Shown in pieces: positions 48,936 through 61,100 of a stretch of DNA of 64,000 nucleotides (its first letter is position 1; each line of letters begins with the position of its first letter). The stretch spans positions 357,799-421,798 of the forward strand of contig PEDN01001366.1 of NCBI GenBank assembly GCA_003864495.1, in the 5' to 3' direction. Origin of the DNA: Nemopilema nomurai. Its lineage: Eukaryota; Cnidaria; Scyphozoa; Rhizostomeae; Rhizostomatidae. The translations under genes and the position numbers were made by a program. The notes under the pieces were generated by a model that searched no databases, was not told where the DNA came from, and worked only from the letters and a program-made list of their open reading frames with translations.

Positions 48936-50524
48936 ATGTCCGATACAAGTTTCACCAAAACGAAGAGAAGGCGGATGCGCGAGAAAGATCGCGTGGGCTC
49001 CCTCCATGAGGAAGTTTCAGCGTTGCGGCTGCAGATTGTCCAAATGGAAGAGGAAAGCACACGTTCGTCGCTGGCAATGACCGAGTTGCAAACGACCAAC
49101 ACCAACCTTCTAAGCCGTCTGCAGGCCTATGAAGGAAAGCAGCAATCCTCCATGCAAGCATCAGAGGTGTGTAGCAAGTTTACTAACATCCTAGGAGAAA
49201 AATCCATAGTCAAGCATTCTAATACTTGAAATATTGAAATACATAAGAGACACTGTAGACAATTCTAGTTCGCGTAAACATAATGTCATCTTAGTGGCAA
49301 AAAGGTCTCGAAGTAAGGATTTGTAAAATGTTTCAGGAATCTAAAGAGCTTGTGGCTGAAACCTGCAAGGAATCAGATGCACTTGAGTCGAAAAAGCTCG
49401 AGGCAGAGATCCAACAGGCAGCTGCTCAAGACTTGAAGACCTCAGAATGCCAGCCTGAAGTAGCAAGGACTCCTGTTTCCTTGATAGATCAAGGAACCCA
49501 AACGGATTTTCCAGTGGTCAACGATGTAGAGTTAAAGCAGGAAATCAAGGTTTTGAAGGACGAGAACCTCGGCCTTGAGAAAGAAGTAAATAGCTTGGAA
49601 CAGAAGGTTGCCAGCGAGAGAAAAGAGAATCAAGACAAGAGTCTCACAATTATCGACTTAAAGGCAGAATTAAGAACATCTGAGGCTCAATCCGCCAACT
49701 TGTCTAAAGAGCTCAGCAAGATGACAGTTGATTGGAAATGCCTTTCAAGTTTGTTTAAAAGCAAGATTGCAGAAGTCCAGGAAATTGAAGACAAAGCCAA
49801 GACAGACATAAGAGAGATGGCTAAAGAGCATGAAGCAAAACTTCACGAGGTCCAGCTTGAGAGCGAGAAACTGCTTCAACAGACAGAGGAGCTTGCAGCA
49901 AAGCTCAGTGAGGCAGAAAAAGAAATAGAGGAGCAGAACTTGCAGACTGCAGTTGAAAGTTTTGTTGCTGATGTTGTTGCCAATGTGGTAGATGATATTA
50001 CCAGGGAAGAAATAGAGATGGATAAAAAGCGAATCCAACAGCTTGAAAACCAATTGAGCCAAAGTGAAATGAGGAAGAAGCTTCAGGAAGTTAAGGAAGA
50101 GCAAGGAATCTACGAATGCCGAAGGCTTCTAGACCGATTCCAAAAGCTTGAGCAGAAGAATGCACGTCTTGAAAAGGACAAAATGGAGCTGGGCAAGAAA
50201 ATGGTCGCATTGCACCAGGATAACGCCAAAGCAAAGGAGGCATTCTTGGAGGAGCAAGAAGAGCGGATGAATGCAAAGAGGTATTACATTGCTAAGATAA
50301 AGCAGATGGAGAGAAATTGTGCCATTTTAGGAGAAGCGAATGCGGAGCTAGCTCAAGATGGGAAGCAATTGAAAAGCCTCTTCGACAAGAAAAAGGAAAA
50401 CGTAAATTTTCTGTTGCAAGTTATAGAGGAATTGGTCAAAAGAGCGCAAGAGAAGCAGAGCATTATCGAAGAATTACAGGCAAGAAAGAAAAGAGGCTGT
50501 CTTCGAAGACTTTTTTGCTTCTAA
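48936..50524 (+). CDS. Uncharacterised coiled-coil protein, two exons
   Basis: Exon 1 is 48936-49166 (77 codons, ends at donor GTGTGT); exon 2 is 49337-50524 (acceptor TTTCAG; stop TAA 50522-50524), 472 residues in one frame. The N-terminus is basic (KTKRRRMREKDR), then nearly the whole protein is Glu/Lys/Gln/Leu heptad sequence typical of long parallel coiled coils, with a short break around residues 110-130. A less charged patch (VESFVADVVANVVDD) interrupts the coil, and the end is basic and Cys-containing (KKRGCLRRLFCF), which could be a lipid or membrane anchor but is not a CaaX box. I recognise no family. A decayed relative lies 10 kb to the right in an ATAD2 intron. Confidence 0.82.
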
Positions 50525-52143
50525 TGACTCGGAATGAACATTCAAACTTGGACATCATAGATGTTTTATTTATTTATTTATTTCTATATTATGTTACATT
50601 GAAACGGTTATAAATAAGCACTTGTGTTTGGAGTATATAAATTTTGCTTATTAACGAGTCTTCTCATTCCGGTTTTCCCCCTGTGGTAATAATAATTTCT
50701 AAATGGTGCCTATTACAAAAGAGGTCAACCCTACATGAAAGGCAAATAGTATAAGTTTACCTATAACATTATAACATCAGTTCTGCTAATTATTGAAATG
50801 GTCAGATCACCATCCTATTATAATATCGTTTAGCTGATCTGCTATCCCATTTCGCTCATGCGTAATTTCTGGTGACCAATGGTCCTGGAACCCACTTTTC
50901 AAAGCATCATAGCGAAATAACGCACGAATTCGCAAAGCATTCAATAGTTCAAGCAAATTTGAATTTAAAATAGGCTGTCTAGTCATTCTTTTTGACAACG
51001 GCCGCAAATTCTTTTTGACAAGTTTTAATAAATAGCTTTATTTATTTACATTCATAATATTAAATATTTAAATTCACAGCTTCAATGCAGCCACTATTCG
51101 CAACATTATATCTGATAACTTGTACACGTCAGTCTTTTCGTAGGCAGCGCATCTGCATTTCGGGTCTCAAATAAAAAGGAATAGTTTGTCGACAGCATCC
51201 AATTTTTTTAGATTTCCAATGGATACAGGTTCAGAAAAAATGAGACAATGCAGCGAAAAAATCTAACAACGCCCTTTGACATCAATATAGAATATTAACC
51301 ATGAAATAATTTTGACGGAAACTTGATGAAATAACTTTTTATTTGTACATGACTTTGATAAGCGGACGAAACATTTAAATCTCCATCTTGGTATTTAACA
51401 ACTGTGCACATTTAACAACTTTCTCTCATAGACTTTTACAAAAATTTCAATTATTTTAAACAGACATTTGCAAACAGGTAATATCGTTACTTACTCGAGG
51501 TAAGATCGTTGTACGCATCATGAACAGAGTAAACAAGCGCGCAAATATTTTGCAGTCAAGAGCAATATTGGAAATCGTATTGCTCAATAATATGATTGAT
51601 ATCGCGCTATTAAGGATAGCACGGATTAAAGATACTGTTCACAACAACGGGGCTTCGCACAATAAATTATCGGTGCATATAATATCACAAATGGGAGCCA
51701 TAATTGCAGAGAGAGGAAGTAACTGGTCATCAGCATGAAATAAGTGCAGAAATCATTGCTAAAACTAGACTTCAAATAGAATCAACTTTTCCAATGTGAA
51801 ATTCATTCTTTGCTTCTTACCCGGCATTGGAAAATGAAAAAACGGTAGGAATAGTCCATGAATAGAAGGTCCACCAACGCCAGCAGTTCTGGGACGAGTG
51901 ACTTCAGTGGTCGAAACAGACGCTGAATGTCTTTATCATGTCTATATGAGCAATAATGTTCCAAAGCCTGATCGAGGCTATACATGCAAACGAGGCCTAC
52001 ATTATCAAAATACACATAGCATAACACATAGAGCGATAAAATCATTTAAAAACCGATGATTGAAACATCATCAATAGAAAAGTGTCACAAAAAAATCTCA
52101 GATTAAGTTAGTTACGAAAATATTTTCAAGCTTTTCAACTTGA
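50525..52143. other. Spacer between the coiled-coil gene and ATAD2; unassigned open frames
   Basis: No confident gene. Two minus-strand frames look better than background. 51803-52045 has a plausible acceptor (TAATGTAG) and a donor after FQCR, with an open stretch containing LDQALEHYCSYRHDKD. 50807-51007 reads ALRIRALFRYDALKSGF to a stop. I recognise neither and cannot join them; they may be exons of an unknown gene or chance frames. Confidence 0.4.
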
Positions 52144-55100
52144 TCATCTTTCAGCAGCGAGTTTGGTAATGAATCCATCCAGGTCCTGGAATAAGGATAG
52201 ATTCACTGTAAATGTAGGAAGTAAAGATAAAACTTTTAACAAAATTAACGTGATATCAAACTCATTCTGTACGGAATTCACAACACATATGTATTTATAA
52301 GAATATATTACAGAATCAATAACAACAAAACGGCAAGTCGACACATAGTTTTGATTTTCAATTCATTAGGCTTGAATCAACAGCATGATCTGTTATTTTA
52401 TTGAAAGTAAAAGTGAATTGAAACTAAAATCTTGCGATGAGTGTATAGTTAGATAATATGCAAGAACTATCCATCCTTTACCCGTGCAGAACAGGCGCAA
52501 TACAGAAAATACAAAACCTATCAACATTCAACAAATCAGAAAACCTTTATGATACAACACTTGCAAACCATCTCTAGCAACAACAACAACAACATCAGCA
52601 ACAACAACAACAACAATAGCAACACACTTGAGCATTGGTCGTAAAAGAAATACTTAATCAATTTATTTACCGCTAGCAGAGCAGATCTGTCCGGATTTTT
52701 CCTACTTCGGTAAATCAAGTTGTTGACACTAAAGTATGTCTTCTCCAAGAAGCTAACACTGGCAGCATCTGTGCTTGCGACGAGGCGATCAAGAAGCTGT
52801 CCTAAGCTTTCATGTAGGCTTTTATCGTCTGCAAAACAGGGAACAAGTAAGCAAGAGCCTTAATCATGCAGTGAAAGATTGCTGAAAAGAAAAGTGCTAA
52901 TGCAATAATGACAAATAATGATGAAAATGCAAAGCAAAAAGGTAAACAGGATAAAGATAAAGAAGCAGAAAGCTTTCAATGGTTTCTCGAATTCTCAATC
53001 GCCTTGAAAGGGAACTTCACAAGCAAAAACGTTGAAAATTCAAGCGAGAGCAGTTTGGATCTATGCAGCCATGTTGCCTGTGAGAGATGACTTTGCTATT
53101 ACAAATTTAAAGAAATAAAAAATCCTCAATAAACCTCTCATTTTTTGCTTAAAATCTCCATGCGTTCAAGAAAATCTGTAGCCTCGTTCTCTTATATATC
53201 GATGGGCGAAACCGAGGATTGTTAAATACGAAAGAGAGATTCATTAAAAAGGGTCACCTTGCTCTGCACTGCCTGATTGCACTTTCACAACCTTGCTGTC
53301 ATCGCAGTGAATGATGCTAGGATGGCCATCCGTGATCTGCATACTCTCGTCTGTTCCCAGAGGAACGGCCAGCGGGCTTGATGACGACATCGCCTTCCCA
53401 TCAGCGCTTGCAGGCATATCAACCTCGTTCGCGATATTATTTTTCACAGTCGATTGTTCAGTCGCTTCAGGATTCTGGATCGCTTCTTCATCTTCTTTTT
53501 CTTCCTTGCCTTCTTCAGTCCTACTATTTGCACTTTTGACACTTTTAACAACAACAAAGGAATTTTCCCGTGAGCTCTTCTCTTCTTCAGCTATATCTTT
53601 TTCAGCTAAAACATAAAAAATTTAAAATTCATTGTCAAAAGTTTAATTTCTAATCCAACAAAAAATGAGGAAGTGTTCTAGCGCAAAAACACTTCGGAAT
53701 AAACCAAAGCACACAGGCTGCTCTTATAGGAATTTTCTGAGAAGCATCAACAACTAGAACAAGCGTGTAAAACAAGGAATTCGAAAGACAATAGTGTCCC
53801 TTGTCATTGGTCGAAGCACTGGATTTGAGGAAGAAGAAGAATATAAAGTCTTTCGTGCTCCAGTTCACTCACAGACAAGGCTTGCACCCTTTTCTTCCTC
53901 GACTGTGCCACTTTCAGCATCAATTGACACATCCATTTTGTCCACACCTTCAATCTTGATCTCCGCATCAACACTGAAGACATCTTCACCCTTCTTGTTC
54001 GACTCGTTCTCTGGAACTTTTGGGTCAGATGTGTCTGCAAAAAGATTATAAAACTCTACTTATTCCGAAAGACATCCAAGTCATCCGAAACAGTACTTAG
54101 ACGAATCTAGCAAATCTGAAGAGGGCTAGGAAGTGCCTAATTATCTGGAAGACAATCAGGAAAAATCTGATTTATCTGGAACAACATAGCAAGGATTTAA
54201 TATCATCCGAAACAGTACTTAGATGAATCTAGCAAATCTGAAAGAGAGCTAGGAAGTGCCTATTTATCTGGAAGACAATCAGGAAAAATCTGATTTATCT
54301 GGAACAACATAGCAAGGATTTAATATCATCCGAAACAGTACTTAGATGAATCTAGCAAATCTGAAAGAGGGCTAGGAAGTGCCTATTTATCTAGAGGGCA
54401 ATCAGAAATCAACTTATCTGTCTAGAACACAATAGCAATAATCTGAAAGTATATAAAAGCAATTATGGTGATAAGCAGGTTCTTTCTTGGAAATGATTGA
54501 AAAGAGTACATGCAGCCCTTAAGCACATCAGAAAATGTGGGGTTGGAATAGACGTCATGAGATGAAAAAACAACAAAAATTGAACACGTGTCCAAATTTA
54601 GTCAAAATGATACATAAGACCCCCGACTTGCTTGGTTGCTTCCCACATATATCCTGTAAGGGCTTGGGTTGAATGCTAAAGACACATTAAAGGACAGGGG
54701 GTACGTAATATACCAAAAGCATTACCATTGTTTTTGCTACTGCCCGGCTTTTTGCCCCTCCGTCTTTTACCATCAGGAGAGCGAATAATAGTCTCTATGG
54801 GGGTTGAAAACGAGGGGATATCGACTGACTCCTCTCCCTTGAGCCTTCGACTCTGACGTGTCGGCCTCTCGGGTGTCAGATTTTTCTTCGTATCTTTTCC
54901 ACTTTGCGTTCCAACAGCAGACATCTTCTGTTGGTCGCCATCTTGGTTGGTGCCAGCCCTTTGGGAATCTGTTGTACCGGTAGCTCGTATTGGAAGTGGA
55001 TTCTTTTGTAGAACGCGAATATACGAGGGGGCGAAAATCTCCTCAGATTCATCTACAATGCAAGCAAATTACTAAAACAAGTGATATTTGAAAGATCATT

Positions 55101-58100
55101 CCTGGAACAAGAGCACGACCATTAGTCGCTGTAACCCAAATAGACGGCGGAGAATTGATGGAGGTTTTGTTGTGGAGAACAACCGGGCTTGCAGAAACAG
55201 GATTTTCTGATACAAGAGGAGTCAAACGTAAATATGTACCGCGCTTTTGTCTGGATTCGTGGATTTCCTCGCACATCTTCTCAAACTCTGGATCAAGATC
55301 CGCGTAAATCATGGCATGCGCGGTGTCCCGCAGCTCACACGCGCGATTCCGCAGCAATCTGTCGTACGTATCTCTATCGGGATTGTATTCTAAGCAATTG
55401 TTAGTTATCAGGTCAACGTCTGTGAGGAACTGCGCACAGGAGACATATTTATGTGAGTTGATATTCGTCATAAGTGTGGAGAGGTCCATGGGGTCTTTGA
55501 TAACCTCGTAATAGTCTGGCACCTGAAAATGAGGCAATGAGCGTCACGATGGGGGATTTATTAAGCAGCCATACCTAGAGTCAAGGAGATGATCAAAATT
55601 GAAGATTTTGGAGGAGGGGTTTGCCAGGGAAGCTGGTCTTCAAAAGAAAATGCGTGCGGCTACAGAAAGTTTCTCAAAAATGAGGGCTTTAAGAAAATGC
55701 AGGTTCAACTAGATAAATTAGGAGCTCTCCTAAACACGAAGACCGTAATTCGAGCTCTCCAACATTGGGATATGCGTACCTCTATAGGCAAATGCTATAG
55801 GCAAAAAGAGAAATTCCCCCAACATTTGGATATGCATACCTCTTCCAAATCTACTGGCTTCATGAATTCCTTAAACTTCCTATCAGCCATAAGTTTCCAG
55901 ACAATTTGCCGCAGAAACAAGCGAAGCTCCCGTAGAGTGTTCTCCTCCATATCTCTAAGGTTTTTGAGCTCTAGGTCGGATAGCTGCCGCTTGGGAGGAG
56001 GGGGAGCGACCGGCAAAATCTCCAGGGGCTTGGGAAGTTCTGGTGAAGGAAGATCAACATTGAATAGTGTAAGGTAATTGCTTTTGAAGGGGAAGGTAAA
56101 TAAATAAATGTCTACTAAAATTTAAGACTATTTAGGTCTCTGCAAAACAGTTATGTATTAATTGATCAGCACAAACATTGAATAAGGAGCTTTAGAATAA
56201 AAGAAAAACAACCGAAATAAGATAATTAACATACTTGTTGTCTTCTGAGCCACAGTGGGTTGAATGGCGTTTTTAAGCAGCAAATCACGGAAGAACAAAC
56301 GTCGTTGGCTCTCCGTTGGTTCCGTGACCTCAAATATCTGCAAAGAGAAATTTATTCTATTCCTCAGGTTACCATAACAAAACCTAAGAATGCAGCTATG
56401 AAATCCGGAATTATTTGTAGGCAGCTAACAGTACTTGTGATGATGACATAACGGCATAAGAGTTCAAATATAGCTCAAAGTGCGATAAAATAGGTAGGTG
56501 AACAATTGTTTTGTGGTACAAAACTTAACGATTGCGAGAAGCAGCGGAAACACGGTGAATGAATACTCAAACACTTGAGGTAGGATGCGAATCGAGACCG
56601 AAGCTTTCGAAAAATCAGTCCCAGCAATCACGTTGTATAGCACTGTGTCTGGGAAGAGCAAGAGAGATGACTCAGATTCACAGAATAACACGAAGACAAG
56701 ATAAAAGTGCAAACCTCTTCATACAATGATGAGAACAGCTGCCGAACTTTGGCCGGCAATTCGTCAAAGGTGCAGTTACTAGTTGACAGCAGAAAGACGG
56801 GAAGCGATGCTGGGAGGTCACTCAGAAGGGTGAGGAAGGTCGCCCTGCACGTGTCGCTGATCGAGTCCCACCACGTCTCAATGTGGGGGAGGTAGATGAC
56901 GCACGGCGCTGTTCTTCTGGCTTCGGTGAAGACCTGGAAAATTCATTGCTTGCACTGTGTGGCGAAATATATCTACACATCACAGGTATTGAAGTTTTCA
57001 AAAGCAAGCCTACGATGATTGCAAAAAAGGCTGTCAAAGTAATGTAATTCCAACAACAGTGGTACAGGTTTACAGACTTCGACCAGTGGACATTTTCATT
57101 CTTTCTTGAATATCCACTTCTGTTGCATGCTGGTCAAAAGAGAAACATAGCGAGACTTTTTGGGGACCATTCTATTATGTAAATCTATCCCTGTCGTTGA
57201 AAATGTGGGGTATCTTTATTTTTGCTTTCAATGCAAATAACTGTATTACTTATATATTATTTTTATGTAATATTTATTTTACCTTTTGTAACTTGTGTGT
57301 ACTTTTAATACGGCGAATTATACATACATATAACAACAAGGGCATGACGTATATGCACATTCCACCTGTGGGTTCCTAAGTGAGACGTGACACGTACAAA
57401 CAAAGCATAAACCTATAGGGTTGCATCTGTCTCACCTGAGAACAAGCTTCTTCTGGTACCCTCGCGGAGACACCAAAAAGAGAAGGCAAGTCTAGAACGT
57501 AAAACTTCAGATGCTCCATACTATACATAATGGCTGGGGCGATGTGTGTGGACTGGCTCATGCCTTCGCGGCCCGCAATAAGAAACCTTGCTCGATGGGA
57601 GAGCTTCTTCATCTGCGACTGTTCGATGATATCAAGGAAGTTATTTGGCTCCGTAGGAGGGGAGCTTGCTCGCTGCGTTGCACGTGTCGATCGACCGTAG
57701 GATAGCGGTTCGTAGATACTCGGTAGGCCTGCCTCGTCTTCATCTGATGTGTCTGCATCGAGGCTGGATGGCATGCTCTTTGACGCTGTGGTGGCTGAGC
57801 TAGGTTCTACTGACACAAAAAACACTACCATTTTAACAATGTACGTAGAAGATAAAGGAAGAAGAAATACATTAAGCGTAGTTTACACGAGCAAGTTTTC
57901 TATGACAATTTTTATTGACAATTTTTTTTGCTAGTGTAGATGAGGTCAATTTAAGCTCATATGACAATTTTTCATATGACAACTTAATTTTTCATAGAAA
58001 ACTTGCTCGTGTAAACTACGCTTTACTGATCGTCCTAAAAATGCTTTCCAAATACATTGATAATTTCCCAAACACTTCGAGAGCAGATATTCATCTTCGT

Positions 58101-61100
58101 TGCTGTTGAACTTATCGGCGTTAAAAGGAAAAGAACCGGCCTAAACCTACCGTTTACTGGATGCGCCACAGGGAAAAAAGATCTGATCCTTTGAAGGACA
58201 GTGTCCAAGGTCGATTCAAGCAGCGGTTTCATAATGCGGCCGAGCGACCGCGCAGGGGAGACAGCGGACCGCTGCGAGGCAGGAACAACCTTCCCCATTG
58301 CATACTGGAAGTCCTTGACTGAGATTGTTATGTTATCAACATCGAGTACCAGCTTCTTGTTTGTTCCGTAAATCTGCGGGTATCTACGCCTCAGCGCAAT
58401 GAGAGCGGCTTCAGTGCATAGAGCTTTGATGTCTGCCCCGCAGTAACCAACACAGAGATCAGCAAGCTCATTGACGAAGTTCTTCGATAACTTCGGTTGC
58501 CATTCTCTCGTGTGGATGTCAAGTATGGAGCGGCGTGCCTGTTAAAGAAATGATGACAAGTCATGTAATGAATGAATTATGATAACAGAAGACATCAGAC
58601 GTTCGTTTAAGTAAATAAATGTAATAAGAGATGGGATGATAGCTATCTGGCCCTCTGACACGTCGTATAGACAAAAGATGGACAAACTTTGTGGGAAAAG
58701 TTAAAAAATGGACAAAAAACGCTTGAAAATAACTGTTTTCTTCTGCAATGAGGAAAGTAAATGTGAAAAATACATATAAATAAATAAGTGCGATAATCTA
58801 TGCATAAAGTAGGACACTTTTGATAAAGTTCGTGCAAAAGTCGGATCCATATTGATGTAGCCTCCTTTATGCTTAATGATATATATAAAATTGTGACGGA
58901 AGAGACTCGATTTCATGTTTTATTAATCTGACGTCACATATGTTGCGAGATCCTATAAATAAAATGCCAGGGGTGCCTTGATCAGACTGGTTTTGATCTG
59001 CAGTCGAGACACAGCTCATACAACTATAGAAGTTGACGACAAAATGACAGATAGATGTTTTTCGAAAGCAAAAAGAAAGCGTATAAGTAAGAAAGTAAGA
59101 ATGGTTTCAGTCTACGAGCAAGTTGCAAAGTTGCAAATGCAGATTGTATAAATATGTTAGAAAACAATTCTACTGTATTAGCCTACCAGATCAGTGAGAT
59201 GACAGCAGATGGAAACAATCATGAAAACAATAGAAACAGAATAGGTGAGAGAAGAAATTAAAGTCGAAAGTAAGGCGATACTCAAGCAAATGACTGCGAG
59301 ATTTGAAGCGAAATTCCACTTCTAACATCGGGAAAAAGAACGACTTCTTGATTAAAAAGAAAGGCTTGCTGCGAAACTCAGCGAAGCAGAAAAGGAAATG
59401 GAAGACCATATGGTAAAGTTTACGGTTGAAAGCTTTCTTGCTGACGTTGTTGCCAATGTAGCAATGGAGGTCAAAACGCCAGAGTAAAGTTGGAAAGATG
59501 AAAAGCCAAGCAATTGTTATCTTAATTAAGAAAAGCAAAAAGTTAAAGCATAAGCTATTTAGAAAGTTTTCTTTCTTTTGAAGTTTTTGGAGCCTATTCA
59601 AATGCTCCTACATGAAGCAAAATGTTTCTTCCTACAGCTCGAGCTCGCTGCAAAACTAAAGAAAGTGGAAAAGGAAAAGGAGGAGCTGAAATTAGAGTTT
59701 ATAGTCGGGAGCTTTCTTGCCGAAGTTGCTGCTGATGTAGCAATAGAGCTTGAGGCAAGAAAAACCAAACTATTCCAAGTTCGCCTTCAGCAGATTGAAG
59801 AAGAAAAGAAGCTTTGGCAAGTGAAGGAAGAAGTATTAGTCAAAGAGTGCCAGGGTCTTTCTTCAAAATGCCAGGTGCATGAGTTGGAAAATCATCGAAA
59901 ATGGTGCTGGGATGTCCTAAAATTGTCGGAGAGAGGAATCTCCAACACCATTTTTGATGATTTTCAAACTCAAGCAAGTGGCATTTTGAAGAAAGATCCT
60001 GGCACTCTTTGACTAATACTTCTTCCTTCACTTGCCAAAGCTTCTTTTCTTCTTCAATCTGCTGAAGGCGAGCTTGGAATAGCTTGGTCTTTCTTGCCTC
60101 AAGCTCTATTGCTACATCAGCAGCAACTTCGGCAAGAAAGCTCCGGACCATACACTCTAATTTCAGCTCCTCCTTTTCCTTTTCCACTTTCTTTAGTTTT
60201 GCAGCGAGCTCGAGCTGTAGGAAGAAACATTTTGCTTCATGTAGGAGCATTTGAAATAGGCTCCAAAAACTTCAAAAGAACTTTCTAAATAGCTTATGCT
60301 TTAACTTTTTGCTTTTCTTAATGAAGATAACAATTGCTTGGCTTTTCATCTTTCCAACTTTACTCTGGCGTTTTGACCTCCATTGCTACATTGGCAACAA
60401 CGTCAGCAAGAAAGCTTTCAACCATAAACTTTACCATATGGTCTTCCATTTCCTTTTCTGCTCGCTGAGCTTTGCAGCAAGTCTTTCCTTTTAATCAAGT
60501 AATCGTTCTTTCCCGATGTTGAAGTGGAATTTCGCTTCATATCTCGCAGTGATTTGCTTGAGCATCGCCTACTTTCGACTTTAATTTCTTCTCTCCACCT
60601 ATGTCTGTTTTCTATTGTTTTCACAAGATTGTTTCTATCTGCTGTCATCTCATGGGGTTGGTAGGATAGTATGATAGAATTGATTGTAAACATTTTGAAT
60701 AAAGCCTTCAGTCCATCTACTTTTACCTCACCACCCCCCCCCCCCCCCCCACTTTTCATCAGCAATCGTCCTTTCTAACTGATCAACCATTTGAATCCCG
60801 GTGAGATCCTCACTAATTCTACCTTCTGCTTTTCGAAGCATTCTGGTTATAGAAAATCTGCTTTTCCCATATCATCTGTTTGGGCAGCCTGATCATCTAT
60901 GCAAAATCACCCTCTTCTGGAAGTGACAGGCATTCCACGTGTCTCTTGAATTCCACTGTATGCAGTTTGTTGAAAGTGCATTTGAAACCGTACTTTCAAA
61001 TCCCTGATAAAACCTTTAGATGGACTTGAGCCTTTAAACTTCCGTTATACTTAGAGAAATTAAAACAGAATTTCCTGATGACTTAGTTGTTATCATTCTT

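Noticed and set aside
49745..50104. 119-residue minus-strand frame opposite the coiled-coil gene
   Set aside because: Antisense shadow of a long heptad-rich exon.
60418..60765. Minus-strand 115-residue frame with poly-Gly
   Set aside because: Reads through a poly(C) tract and the right arm of the inverted repeat.
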